Shown piece by piece: positions 37,687 to 49,600 of a stretch of DNA of 64,000 nucleotides. Origin of the DNA: Coffea arabica (taxonomy: Eukaryota > Streptophyta > Magnoliopsida > Gentianales > Rubiaceae); NCBI RefSeq assembly GCF_036785885.1, contig NC_092326.1, positions 43,539,072 through 43,603,071 of the forward strand, in the 5' to 3' direction. The position numbers and the translations under genes are program-made. The notes below the pieces were generated by a model. It was not told where the DNA came from. It saw nothing but the letters and a program-made list of their open reading frames with translations, and made no database searches. Numbering within the stretch: position 1 is the stretch's first letter; every line of letters begins with the position of its first letter.

Positions 37687-38173
37687 CCTCGCAAAATGAA
37701 GTGGAGATGCTGTGACTGACATGGCTCGGGCTTTCTTCTTATTCTTTTTCCCCGTTCCTTTCATTTTGAATTCTTTTAGGCTGAACGCCCGATTGAAGGG
37801 TATTGTACACTGGGAATGCGTCTAAGCAGCTCGCTGAGATGCTCTTAGTTGTGTTTGTACTCGGAAGTAGGGGGCACTGGGAGTTTCCCTCCTGCCTTGT
37901 AGATGTTCTGTTGCCAAAGTTTGTAGCCTATTTCCTCATTCTCACATCTCTATGGGCGAAAAATCCATGTAAGCTGGGAGATTGGGTGGGCAGCCCATGT
38001 GCCTACATGTTCCCGCAACTTTGGAGGATTGGAGTATGTGGTCGAATTTGTAAAATAGTCTCATTTTACCAAGGGTAAGAAGATGGTTAAGAATTGAATA
38101 TATCCCCATATTAGTTATAGTTTACTTTTGATATTCATCGGTATTCCCAGCTGTGTTTGTCACTTGAGATCTT
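37687..38173. other. 3' flank of the DUF630/DUF632 gene
   Basis: Probable 3' untranslated region. A 91-codon frame here (37803-38078) shows no known motif and is not supported as a gene. Confidence 0.4.
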
Positions 38174-38359
38174 CGGTGACATGTTTTCTATGCCAATTCA
38201 ATGCCACCAATAATGTTGCGCCAAGTGTCATGTTATTATTTACACTTTAATTTTCTAATAATTTAACTTGACTTGATTTAACATAAGTGTATATAATAAC
38301 ATGACACTTGGCGTAACATTATTGGTGACATTGAGTTTGGCATAGAAAACATGTCACCG
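38174..38359. repeat. Long near-perfect inverted repeat (hairpin)
   Basis: Arm 1 (38174-38247) and arm 2 (38285-38359) are reverse complements with about five differences over 74-75 bases. The arms begin and end CGGTGACATGTTTTCTATGC and GCATAGAAAACATGTCACCG. The 37-base loop is AT-rich. If transcribed it would form a very stable stem, as in a young MIRNA-like locus or a MITE. Confidence 0.9.
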
Positions 38360-38439
38360 AGAATTCCAAGTAGGAAATGGTACCTACGTACGATGCAAGA
38401 ATAGGAGGCGCAGTATAGCAAATATATAGACTTGACTAG

Positions 38440-38611
38440 ATTAAAGGGGTGCTCGGACATCTCTTTTTTAGAATTTTTTCATTACAGGTGGGATTCGAAT
38501 CCTTGACTAACAATCTAAAAAGAGATATTAAAGGGGTGCTCGGACATCTCTTTTAGAATTTTTTCATTGCAGGCGAGATTCGAATCTTTGACTTGCAGTC
38601 TAAAGAGAGAT
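38440..38611. repeat. Two-copy tandem repeat, 87-bp period
   Basis: Both units begin ATTAAAGGGGTGCTCGGACA, continue with agaattttttcatt and gattcgaatc, and end ctaaa-agagat. The second unit has small gaps. Non-coding. Confidence 0.85.
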
Positions 38612-39168
38612 TTAGTCCATTTTTTATAGTACTGAGTTTTGGTTCAGTGGTTTGGTCACCAGTATTGACTATAGGAGCTATTATTTGACAATTGTAATAA
38701 CATGTATGGGTCATGGTCTAGAGGCGTTTATTTCATGTGAGGCCCTGATGAAATCTAAAGAAAGCGTTGGGATATTCAGTGCCATTATCAGTGTCAATCT
38801 CCATGCGAGGATAAAGGAAATTTAAATTAAATCAAACCAATTAGAATTATTAAAAAAATTAAAGAGCACACAATAACTTAAATAAAAAAAAAATTTGGGA
38901 TAAATATTGAAGTAGTCTCGCTTATCGCGTGAGGGTAAAGGAAATTTAAGTTAAATAAAACCAATTTGAGTTATTACAAAAAAAAAAAAAAATTAAAGAA
39001 CACATGACAACTAAAATAAATAGGAAACTCGATATAAGTATAGAAGTGACATCGAGAATTTCATGCGCTAAAGAAAGGTGTTATTGATGATTGCATCTCG
39101 TTATTTGGCTATATTTTCAGCCCTAGATCTTAAAAGCACGAGGAGGCATGAATGTTACACTCCATAAT
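38612..39168. other. Spacer with a diverged direct repeat
   Basis: The stretches near 38813-38890 and 38932-39015 share aaaggaaatttaa, aaccaatt and attaaag(a/g)(a/g)cacat-type words, so this is a diverged duplication with a period of about 118 bp. No gene. Confidence 0.5.
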
Positions 39169-39525
39169 TTTTTTTTTCCCTTTTAATGCAAACTATAAAA
39201 TTTTATTGATGAAGCAATGAAATTATACCAAAAAGTCAAGAAAACCTGCTGAGAAACACACTACTAGTTTCAATTGGAAGAAAGTGATCAGAAATAAAAC
39301 TCAAGCAGTACCAACCAAAGAAAAGGGTAAACTCAGTCACAAAACTGAGTCTCAATCTGCCTATGGCCTGAAGACCCCAGCCCAGCAACCGCCCACAGCT
39401 TAGATAGAGTCTGTGGTCTGAGTGTCCCAACCAGCAACAGCGCCTCAAATAGGGTCCAAAATAGCAGCCACGGTTGCCCGCTCCATGAACAGGAACTTGC
39501 TGGCACAAGGCAGGAGAATCTTAGA
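39169..39525 (-). mobile_element. Possible 5'-truncated retroposon (LINE 3' tail)
   Basis: On the minus strand a moderately GC-rich segment ends with an AATAAAA signal, an AT-rich stretch and an A tract (T run near 39170-39178 on plus). This is the layout of a plant LINE 3' end or processed transcript. The 90-codon minus frame (39236-39508) has no domain I recognise, and I could not find a target duplication. Confidence 0.35.
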
Positions 39526-39841
39526 TGGTTTTCGCAAAAAAATTTCGTGAAACATTCTCACGATATATTTTTCAATCATTTTTTTTTTCTCATATGCATC
39601 CTATTATATCATTTACTAATATATTTCAAAAAAGAAAAAAACTGACATATTACATTGGGAGTCCGGCATCAGGTTTCTACATGTACCAAATGCGTCTTTT
39701 CCTTGAGAGCTGAGGGGCCATAGTGCTAAACTGTTTGGAAGAGGTCACAAAAACGCAAAAACAGCAGCATGCAGACAGTAATATTTGTTTATAACTACTT
39801 TATTCTCTACCGTTTTTACCGTAGCACTTTTTACAATAATA

Positions 39842-40025
39842 TTTGTTTGGATTGTAAGTTATTTGAGATATTTTTACTGTAGCACTTTTTGTGATGTGAT
39901 GTATGTGAGATAAAAAGGTAATCGGGAAGATAAAAAGGTAATCGGGAAGATAAAAAGGTATATTGAAAATTATAATGATAATGTAAGCAAATAAAATTGG
40001 AGAAATAATGCTCAATCCAAACAAA
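39842..40025. mobile_element. MITE (TTTGTTTGG...CCAAACAAA), copy 2
   Basis: Same family as 16234-16398: the termini TTTGTTTGGATTGTAA and CTCAATCCAAACAAA surround a core with actgtagcactttttgtgatg. It differs by carrying the unit aaggtaatcgggaagataa twice in tandem (about 39916-39960). Confidence 0.75.
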
Positions 40026-41496
40026 CCTCAGAAATGGTTATTATTCTGAGTAATACATTTCCGCACTACTTTCATTAATATTTCATTTCATACAGATATA
40101 ATAATGTAACTTCTTATACTACTATGTTTTAAGACTCAGACAGGGTAATGACTCAGCCAAATTTACAGGTCAGGGGTCAATGGATTAGATTGGGGTTGAA
40201 CCTGTTTAAGAATCGAATGACATGATCATGATGGCATAAATATGTATTAAATATATATAACGTTAAATGCTATAAAGAGTACATACGCTTTGGTATTTTC
40301 CTTTTTTCTTACACATTTTCTTCGTATCATACACACCCAAAACAAAACCAACTTTGAAAACTCGAGCACGTATAACCCAACCAATAACCTCACAAATTAG
40401 AAATAACACATAGCTTAATGAAATTCAAAAGCATTAAAGTCCGAACCCAATTTGATATTTTCAAATTCTAATTCTATAACTAAATGTGTGAGACTTATTT
40501 GAAAACAGACATCAAAATTGATGATGCAACTGACATTAGAAAAAGTTTTAGGAACTTTGATAATAATTTAAAAACTAGTAGGGGAAAAATGAAATGTTCA
40601 AAAACTTAAGGTAGCCATCTCTAGTTTCTCACTCTATGCCCTACGTATGCTATCAATATAATTGCGTTCACGTTTCTGCTTATTCCCTCTCTTTTCACTC
40701 TTTCGTTTTCTTGCTTTCCTTGTGTCTTTTAATATTTTCTTTCATCAAATCTGTCTTGTAGTTCTGGGTTTTCATCTTTGATCCTCTTTTCTATATTTAT
40801 CAAACAAAAACATGAAAACTTATTAATTTCGTTCTCTTCTATCCATTTGCATTTCTCTTTTTCTTCTCTTATTTTGCTTCTTGATCTTAGATCTGCAAAA
40901 TTTCCTTCTTCATCTTAGATTTGTGTTATTACTTTTTTAGATCTATAAATGGCAGCAAGTCCACTGTTATAGATTTGCTTGAAAAGCAGGGAAAGAAAGG
41001 TTGATTCTTCTTCTTCGTCTTCTTCTTCTTTTTTTTGGGAAAATAAGTTGCAAAACTTTAGGAAACCAAAATTCGGGTCTTCAAAATCCCGGGTTTTCTC
41101 GGTTCAACCCGGTTGTTAACCGGATTTGACCGAGTCTTTCGTCAGCCAGCCAGTTTTCTAGCTAAGCTTGGCCTGGATGCCTAACCGGTTTCTGGTTCAA
41201 TCGGTTGAATCGATCGATTCATTCCGAGTTTGAAAACCATGTCTGACTCCTTTTCTTCCCGTTGTGTTGCAATGGAACCCCTTTTATCACTTTAATAATA
41301 ATAATGATAAATAATAATGAGAGAAATAGAAAAAGAAAATAGGGTAGAGTAGCTTAATTGAGGTTTCCTTTCTCTTCAATTGATACTCTAGTACCACTTC
41401 ATACTTTTGTTGACTTTTTTTTTTTGCTTTTCTTGTTTCTTTTCGGTGCTAATTTCCACAGGCAAGAATTTTTAGCAGCAGATAGGTAGTTACAGA
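40026..41496. other. Spacer, no gene recognised
   Basis: A pyrimidine-rich zone at 40620-40980 looks like a plant 5' leader, but no ORF or splice pattern follows. About 41088-41245 is rich in accggttt/ggttcaac words, typical of a decayed repeat. Confidence 0.4.
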
Positions 41497-41866
41497 CAGG
41501 GGTGTAAACGAATCGAGCTGCTTGCGAGCGGCTCGATTCAAATTTGAGTTGATCGAGTTAAAATCGAGTTTGAACTCAAAACATTAACCGAGTTTCGTTA
41601 GCTCGCGATTTCGAATATACATATATATAAATATTTTTTTATTTTTATTTTAATAGTAAAATTATATGAATATTTTTAATATTTTATTATTTATTAAAAA
41701 ATTATTTTATTTATTTTTTAAAAGAATAAAATAATTTTTTTTTTATTTTTTTCGAGTTCGAGCTTAAAAATTGTCAAGCTCGACGAGTTTGAGTTCGATG
41801 AAATTAAGTCAAGGTTCGACTTGATTAGATCAAAACTCGACTCGACTCGACTCGTTTGCAGCCTTA
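41497..41866. mobile_element. hAT-like MITE rich in TCGAG words, copy 2
   Basis: The left end CAGGGGTGTAAACGAATCGA and right end CGACTCGTTTGCAGCCTTA resemble 28360-28766, with the same A/T-only middle. Flanks GTTACAGA and GATACAGG match at 6 of 8 positions, a possible decayed 8-bp duplication. Confidence 0.65.
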
Positions 41867-42556
41867 GATACAGGCATGATCCTTGGCCTGGCACCATTTT
41901 CATATCAGGCAATGAACAGGTTAACCAACTTAACCATCCATCATCCATCTAATTAAGTTGGCCAATCCTTGATTGCATTCATGGCATGGCTTGTTTGGTG
42001 ATTCCATCTCCTTTTTTGCTCATTATTCATCCTGATTCCTAAATGATCAACCCAAAAACAAAAAAGAAAGAACGCCACCACGATTCTTAATATATTCTCC
42101 AAATAATGAAACTCGACCGCATTCTGTGCTCCCTTGCTTCCTGCGCGCATATAGGAAAGATGGGAATTATAAGTGATAGCTGCATCCATGCAAAGCCAAC
42201 AGTCAAAGCTCAATAAAGATCTGCAGACCCTGAAAAACAAGCTAATTCACTTCGTTAATAACCAAGCCATTTGGCTTTTCCGCGACATCTTATGTAAGGT
42301 ACCGAACAGGATGGCGAACTCTCTTGACGCCTCCCATAATCCATATCTACTGCAGCGTGAGCACAACTATGGCAGAGATGGCAGTAAGTTTGCACCAGAG
42401 GCACAAATGCTATACGTCCCCAACAATCTATTCAAAAATAAATGTTCAATTTGTACACGGTGTGGGTGATACGTATTCTAGACATGCATACAGGAAGAGA
42501 GACCGAGAAGAGATTAAGCTCGGCACTTCTAGTTATTATGCAGCCCAAGACTTGTC

Positions 42557-45500
42557 CTATCTCAAGTACAAGGAAACCAAAAACTGAGAGAGAAGCACAA
42601 ATTCGCTCACAACAGTGGCAGGAGAATGTATGCCCAGGAAGGGGACAATGTCGACTTGCAACCAGTTCTCAACTGTTGAGCCAACCACGGCACCGGCCAC
42701 CAGCCCTCCAATTGTAAACAGAGTAGCCTTCCCTGCAGGCAAAACCAATTACCTCCAATTTTTATGTTTGGGCGCATCACTTCCACAAAACATTCAAAAC
42801 AAGCCAAATCTTAAGGTTTAAAGCATTATCTACAGCATCCTGATAAGTAATTGAAATAAAATCATCTGAATCGATGATTAGTGCTTCGTTGAAATGCACG
42901 CTTATAGTATGCCAACCAACAAAAGGTGATTTTAAAAACGATGGCCAAAGACCCCATATAGATAGCTTGCCGCTTATGTTGCAAAACAAACTGGCCACAG
43001 CAAACACACATCCTCAATATTTGCTAAACGTATACAGCAACATTTGAATGCAAATGGCCAGTTTGCATTTAATTGGAGGCTATTGAAATCTCCTCTCCTT
43101 TTATTCCATTGTCCATATACAGCCTCAGACACAGAACTGCAGTTTCTTACTGCAGGTTACATCAACATTTTCACATTGAAAATCATATTGTTCCTTGTAT
43201 ACCTCTAGTTACATATAATGAACATTAAACAGTTTGTGCCCAATGCATAAGCACTAGATTTTCTTTTCTATAAAGTAAATTATCGTTGTATGAGCTCAAA
43301 TCACACATGATACAGTTTTGGCAATACATGCCAAAAAGAAGAGAGCCAAATAGAAGCATGTTCTGGGACTGAAGTTTGCAATAGAGATGGTCAAAGGTGC
43401 AGCCTTTGAAACCAGTGCCAGGATTGATGTATTTTGTGATTATCCACATACCAAAATGTGTGTAATGGTAATACTAAATGGACAAATCAAAATAAAAGCA
43501 TCCATAAAAATTCTCAATATGAACATATACTCACCTATTTTGACATTTTTCTTTGTTATGAAGTATAAGGATGCCCCAAAACTCGATGCTAGAATAAGTC
43601 CAGGGACATCAGCTCCAGCATATGGTGCTGCAGATGATGAGGCTCCATTTACATAGGTTAAGACCATTAAAGCTCCATACACTCCTGCTTGTATGCCTAA
43701 ATCTCCAGTTGAAGGCGCTTCAACAGAGACCGAATTTTTCAGCCACTGGGGCATTGGTCCCAGCTTAGGAGCACTTACAGGCTTAACATCAGCATAGCGG
43801 ATGCTGCTGCTTACAACTTTTCCCGCTCTTCGCTGTGATAAACTCTGCATTAGCAGCATATCATATGCAGCCTCTACCTGGGAAACAATGACCTTATTAC
43901 TCCAAAAAGGCTATTAACCCACACACAAAAAAAAAAAAAAGATGAACACATTAAATATATTCTGAAACCAAGCAAATCCTCTGCTTACGGTGATAATTAA
44001 CTAAAGGACAGGTAACAATGTATAGACACCAACCTAGTATTTTACCGAAAATGCAAGACCAGCATTAAGATTGTTTTTGGTCCATCATTAACTTATGCTT
44101 ATTATTCAAAGCAGGAGAGAGACACGCAGAGAGAGAAAGATAGAGAGAGAGAACTACTCCTTTCTAACAATTCAACTATAGGAAAAAAATGCACTCATTG
44201 ATATTTCATTGTAATTGACGAAACAGCTCGTGATACTAATGTTAATGGGTCCAATAGGTTAACTCAATGTAAAAAGGCCGAACCCTAACCCATTAGCTTC
44301 TAGTTGTTCCAAAAAATATCCAGCCTTGTGGAATAGGAGAATCAAATAACATCACCAATCCTTCACCACTTGCCCTGTGTGAAAACAAGTAAGAATACAG
44401 GCACTCATGCAGGCTACAAGTAGTCAGATCTCAGGGAGCAGAAACTCAGGTATAAACTTAAAAATTGCTTTCAGTTCAGACTGCAATAAAGTGTTTCAGC
44501 CTGTGAACAGTAATATTGGTAACTAAGTTCGTTTTATCACCTTCATATTCCTATTTTATGCTGTAAGTTTTCATGGTAGTAATAGACCAGGAATAAACTG
44601 CTGTTATCACCACGCGAGATGGGCAAGCATGCCAGAAAGGATCAAGCAAAAGAAACCTTCTGGTAGCTCATCCACTCTACCATCTTACCCACCCATGTTT
44701 CCTTCCTAGAACCAAAGGCTAACACCTTACTGGTGAGGAGGGAGGTGGAAGAAGAAGAGACAGCCAAAGCAAAATTGTAAGAAGATCAAAGTCCAACATC
44801 CTTATTGTCATTTTTTCTAGGCCTTTGAGCATTCAACAAAAAATATACGACTTCACAACAAAACTCTTGCCAGGATTGCAAGGGATGCACGCCATCCGAT
44901 TGCTAAAAGAGTATAAATGAAGTGAAATTGCTACATCCTCCAAAGCAACAACGTCTTCAGCAGATTCTGGCACTGGCATACAACTAGACATGTTCTACAT
45001 ATATATAGAAACTAAAATTGCAGACTTCATCGTTAGGAATTTTTTTTTAAGCTTCCTGATATTTATATTGATAAACTTTTAGCTGGGAAAAGTTACTGGT
45101 TGCTATCCGAATTGGGTCCCAAACAACTACAGAAATAAATATTTTATTCCCTGAGAATTACTTCTATTACCGGCAAAAAGAGTGCCGGATTTTCTATACT
45201 ACTCCTTCAAGCTACATAGCCAGTCCACTTAAAATCATCAGAGACAGAGCCAAGCCCCATCAGAACTCAAAAATACAACACCACAATCCACGTAGAAAAT
45301 CAGCAGGCTAATGAACCAGCAATCAAGAAGTGAAGCATTACAAGCTACTAAAAGCAACAACACGAAGAGAAAAAGATCCTAACTTTCAAGGCAAAAAGAA
45401 AACCTCTTTTTTTTCCTCGCCTTCCAGAAAATGAAATACTCATATTCATCCCACTAAAGCATATCTAGGAAATCCAATGCAACCAGTACATAATAATTCA

Positions 45501-45874
45501 ACAAAAATAGTCGACCAAAGACCAAAATGAAGAACCTTGGCAATAGTTGCTTTGTCATCATTGGAAGAGGCAAGAATCGAATTCTTGGCTCGGACAATAT
45601 CCTCAAAAGAAGCTCCTTCCGAGATGCCCAAAACTTTCAAGGCATTCTCCAGGGACATCTCGAAAGGAGCTGAGTCGTCGGCTCTGGAGCCAGCTTGCGG
45701 AGCTGCAGCTAGCAAGCGGCGAGTAAGGGAGAAGAGCGCAGACCATCTTGGGCGATCATGGTTCCTGGGGCCAACATGGGCTGAGCTGAGGTGGGGTCTA
45801 GGCCGGGCTGGGCCCGCCGGATTACGACCAATGATCGTACGGTCTGGCCGGACCGAGAGAGTTAAGGCCACCAT
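42557..45874 (-). CDS. CPP1: CHAPERONE-LIKE PROTEIN OF POR1 (CPP1), chloroplast
   Basis: A thylakoid/envelope membrane protein with a J-like domain. In Arabidopsis, CPP1 stabilises protochlorophyllide oxidoreductase (POR) and supports chlorophyll synthesis. Coding exons in transcript order are 45874-45536, 43877-43535 and 42732-42557, all GT-AG, giving 285 residues. Residues 1-70 are Arg/Ser/Pro-rich and fit a transit peptide. The J-like domain (about 73-130: ENALKVLGISEGASFEDIVR, then VEAAYDMLLMQ) lacks the HPD tripeptide of true J-proteins, as in the family. Hydrophobic segments follow: VYGALMVLTYVNGA, GLILASSFGASLYFI, LFTIGGLVAGAVVGS and EFVLLSQFLVSLYLR (C-terminus). It is head-to-head with the FAD oxidoreductase, with 726 bp between start codons. 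Confidence 0.94.
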
Positions 45875-46600
45875 GTAGAGGTCTATAGTACTCGCTTGTA
45901 ATATTCTTGCTCGTGCAGAGAAATTAGTAAGTCGATTTCAGCAGTAGAACTCAGTCTTGAGTGCTTATCTTTTCCCCCGGAGGGAAGGGGAGGCGGATTT
46001 GTGCAAATCAAAGAGAATTTTGTGGGTGTTGTGTGTTGAATTGGTGCATCCTCTGCTGGAGTAGTGTAGAAGGAAGGGGGACTGAGTCTGAGGTGGGATG
46101 CGTTTGGAATTTGGATTCGCCTGTGTTTAGCCAATTTTTGTGGACCATTAGATGTTTGCTTCTTCGAGTCCATAATTCAATTCAAGAATTGCTTTGTGAT
46201 GTTTTTGTCTCCATTTTACATGGAAACATTTCATTTTTTAAAGTAACATCTACCACAAATAATGGAAAAAAGAAAGAAAGTAATTTTTAAAAGAAATGTC
46301 ACATTTTTTTTTGTAATAAAAGTATATATATACATATTAAGCGGATTGTAGAACTCCTTCATTTTTTTTATATTACAAATAGAATGAAATCAGAACGTCA
46401 ATCAAATGCTATATAGAGAAAAGTTGTTAATTCAGTTAATGAAAAAGAGAAAAAAAAAAAAAAAGAGAAGAGTTTCTTGTAAGAAAATAAAATGCTCTAC
46501 CAAGCGATTGATTTGTGGCCAGGACAGAGGTGCAGAAGAAGAAGAGGCGGTTGAATACCGTTAGCCTTTTGCAGATTAGAGGAATTAGAAGAAAGAAAAG
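45875..46600. promoter_or_regulatory. Shared divergent promoter region, CPP1 / FAD oxidoreductase
   Basis: The 726 bp between two start codons facing apart must hold both promoters and both 5' leaders. The CPP1-proximal 250 bp is GC-richer; the middle (46200-46470) is AT-rich with A tracts. No single TATA element stands out. A bidirectional promoter is inferred from spacing only. Confidence 0.5.
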
Positions 46601-49600
46601 ATGTTGGGGGGTAGCTGGAGGTTCTCCTTCACAATCACAATCGCACCACCTTGTTTCTCAAATAAGCGTAAATATAGTGCTGCTGCTACTACCACCACCA
46701 CTAGTGGATATGGATTTTACTGCAGAGCCCTGGAGGATCAACAGCAGACTCAGCTCACTTCTACTACCCTCAGTGGAAGTCAGAACAAGAAAAAAGTAGT
46801 GATCGTGGGTTCTGGCTGGGCTGGTCTGGCCGCTGCTCACCACCTCTGCAAACAGGTTCCCGGCACAACTATCATTACTGCCAAACTAACCATCTATGTC
46901 TGAAGTTCATGATGCTTCATGATTCGATTTCAGGCGTTGGATGTGACGGTTCTTGAAGGTGGCTACGAATTTGGGCCCAAAAATAGAACTCTTGCTCCAG
47001 ATGATGTTGGCATTCGAGGTGAGATTATTATCCTCTAACTTCTCCACTCCTTTAAAATTTTACTGCGCCAGAGACATCGTTTTCTTCAGTTTACTTTCTT
47101 GTGAGATATTGGTAGCCCACTAAAGAGGAAAGATTCTTTATTCATATCAAACATGGCAGTTTTAGGCTTTTTACCTATGTCAATGATGGTGGTCTAATCA
47201 ATGGGAGAATTAAGTTATTAAGACAGCAAAGTTTCTACTACCCTTTACCAAATAGGTCTCTCCTGCATGTTTATGTATCGTGCAATTTCTTCATTGCTTC
47301 CAGGCTTCTGGTATCCCTACAAAAAAATTTTTAATCTAGTTGATGAGCTGGATATTAAGCCTTTCACGAAGTGGACGACCTCCGCAGTATATTCTGGAGA
47401 CGGATTGGAGGTAACTATTATTGCCAGTATTTTCTTTGTTTTCAGCTTGCAATACAGCAGAAACTTGCTCTAAAACATAGAATATGTCACAGAATGTATT
47501 GCTTTACCCTTGTTTTATCATCTTTGGTCATTGTCTCAACGATGTTTAAGCCATTTCTCTGCACTATATGAGCTATTATTTCAATGAGATAGAGGATGAG
47601 TTCTTCAATGAGCATTCCTTGCATGTCTCATATTGCTCCAAACTTAAGCTGCTTTGAATGCTTTTTGCTGCCATTCTTCAGGTCAAATTTCCTCTATTTC
47701 AAGAGGTACCTCAACTGCCAACGCCATTTGGGACATTGTTATATACTCAGGTTTGTCTTCAATTATTATGGACATCTTTATTTCAAGAATAAAATCGATT
47801 CCAAAGGTAATTCAATTTTGTAGCTTGCTCGACTGTCAATGGTGGACATGTTGACATCTCTTCCTCTAATGGCTGCTGGTATGTTCTCTTCAGGTGTCTT
47901 GTCTTAATTTGAAAAAGCATCTTAATGAGCCGCGACTACCTTCTCTACAGATGAGAAAACATTTATCTTGTATTTGCAGTGATTGATTTCGACAACACTG
48001 ACGCTGCCTGGGAAAAGTATGACCCAAGTAAGTAGTACACTCTGTACCTCACGGACTTTATGCCTCTAAAAGATGGAGTTTTTCGGTAAGATTAGAACAT
48101 TGTTACACTTCCTCATATATAGATTGGAACTTTTAGTTACTGCAAGGGAGCTCTTTCGACAATTTGGCTGCTCAGAGAGGCTGTATCGCTATGTGCTTGA
48201 TCCACTGCTACAAGTGGGATTGTTTGCTCCTGCAGAGCGATGTAGTGCTGCAGCGACTCTGGAAATACTTTACTATTTTGTCCTTGCTCAGCAGGTTTCA
48301 CGGGTTTTTTTTTTTTTTTAATCATTGAATTCCATACATTACTGGATTATGCTGTGTCATGCCTACAGTTCTAGATGCTATTATCGTATTTTAGATGCTC
48401 CTAACTGTAGATGTTGTATTATCGATTTTCTCAATAACTATTTCCTCATGTATCATGCTTCCGAACTTGATATAATATGTCTCAAAGAACAGTAAGAGAG
48501 TACTTGTAGATATCTGGAAATTACATCTTGTGAATTTGGACTGCAAAAAGATGCTTGACAAGTTCATTTGTTTCATAGAATGATCTGCTGCAATCTTTGC
48601 TTAATGAAACTGTCAGCAGGTACAAAATTCTGTTGGAAATTCACCAATCAAAAGGGAATCAACAACATTCTGGAGCTAAAATATATAACATGCATTTTAC
48701 TTCTGCAATCTTTTTGTCTTCTTGTTTTCTTATTTACTTCTTCCTCAAGTGATCTTAGCATTTTACTTTTGCTTTGTTGCTGCAGAGACATTTTGACTTG
48801 GTATTGTGTCGAGGGACAGTCAAGGATAAGATTTTTCGTCCATGGATGGATTCACTTAAATCCCAAGGCTGTAAATTCCTAACAGGAAGAAAGGTTACGG
48901 ATATAACTATTGATGAAGAGACAGGTTGCATATCTGAGGTCGTTTGTGGGAAAGAAAGTTTGAAAGCTGATGCTGTAATTTTTGCTATTGGAATCTCCAC
49001 TATGCAGGAAATAATTGAAAACAGGCACGTATCATGATATAAGTTCATTATTATTGACATTCTAAAAATAGAAGGGTTAACAACCCTAAAAGTGCTACTC
49101 TATTACTGTTCCATCGACTGCGACCATTTTGGCTGCTGTTAAGTCTTGAGTTTTAAGCTTAATAGTCCATAAGACAAAGAATAAAAAGTTTTGGAAATGA
49201 AATATTCCCCAGAGGTTCTTTATGTTAAATAAAGCAACGTACAACTGCAAGACATCTTGAAAGAGAAGAATTCTTCTTACTTCAGTTGGCTTCTCTTTTC
49301 CAATACTAGTGCAGCATTATGTACAAGGGAAGAGTTTCTGAAAGTTTTAAACTTGGACAGCATTGATCTCCTCACTGTGAAGCTGCAATTGGACAGAAAG
49401 GTATATGCAATGAATTTTTCTTAAAACTGTTCATATGATTGGTGTCATATATTCCTGTCGTCTCTTGCTTGTCCTTAGGACATGCAATTGTGATCTTTCA
49501 TATTCTTTCAGTTTGTATCTGGCGAGAACGTAGTTTAACTGTTGATTGGTAGCTATTGTGGTACTCCAGCATCCCATACTTCATTTAAATCTACACTGTT

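Noticed and set aside
38440-38611. Possible CRISPR-like direct repeats
   Set aside because: Only two adjacent 87-bp units without spacers, in a plant nuclear context.
40620-40980. Possible gene 5' leader (pyrimidine-rich)
   Set aside because: No start codon with a usable frame and no downstream exons could be found.
45537-45878. 113-codon plus-strand ORF
   Set aside because: Antisense to CPP1 exon 1, whose minus-strand product matches the family.
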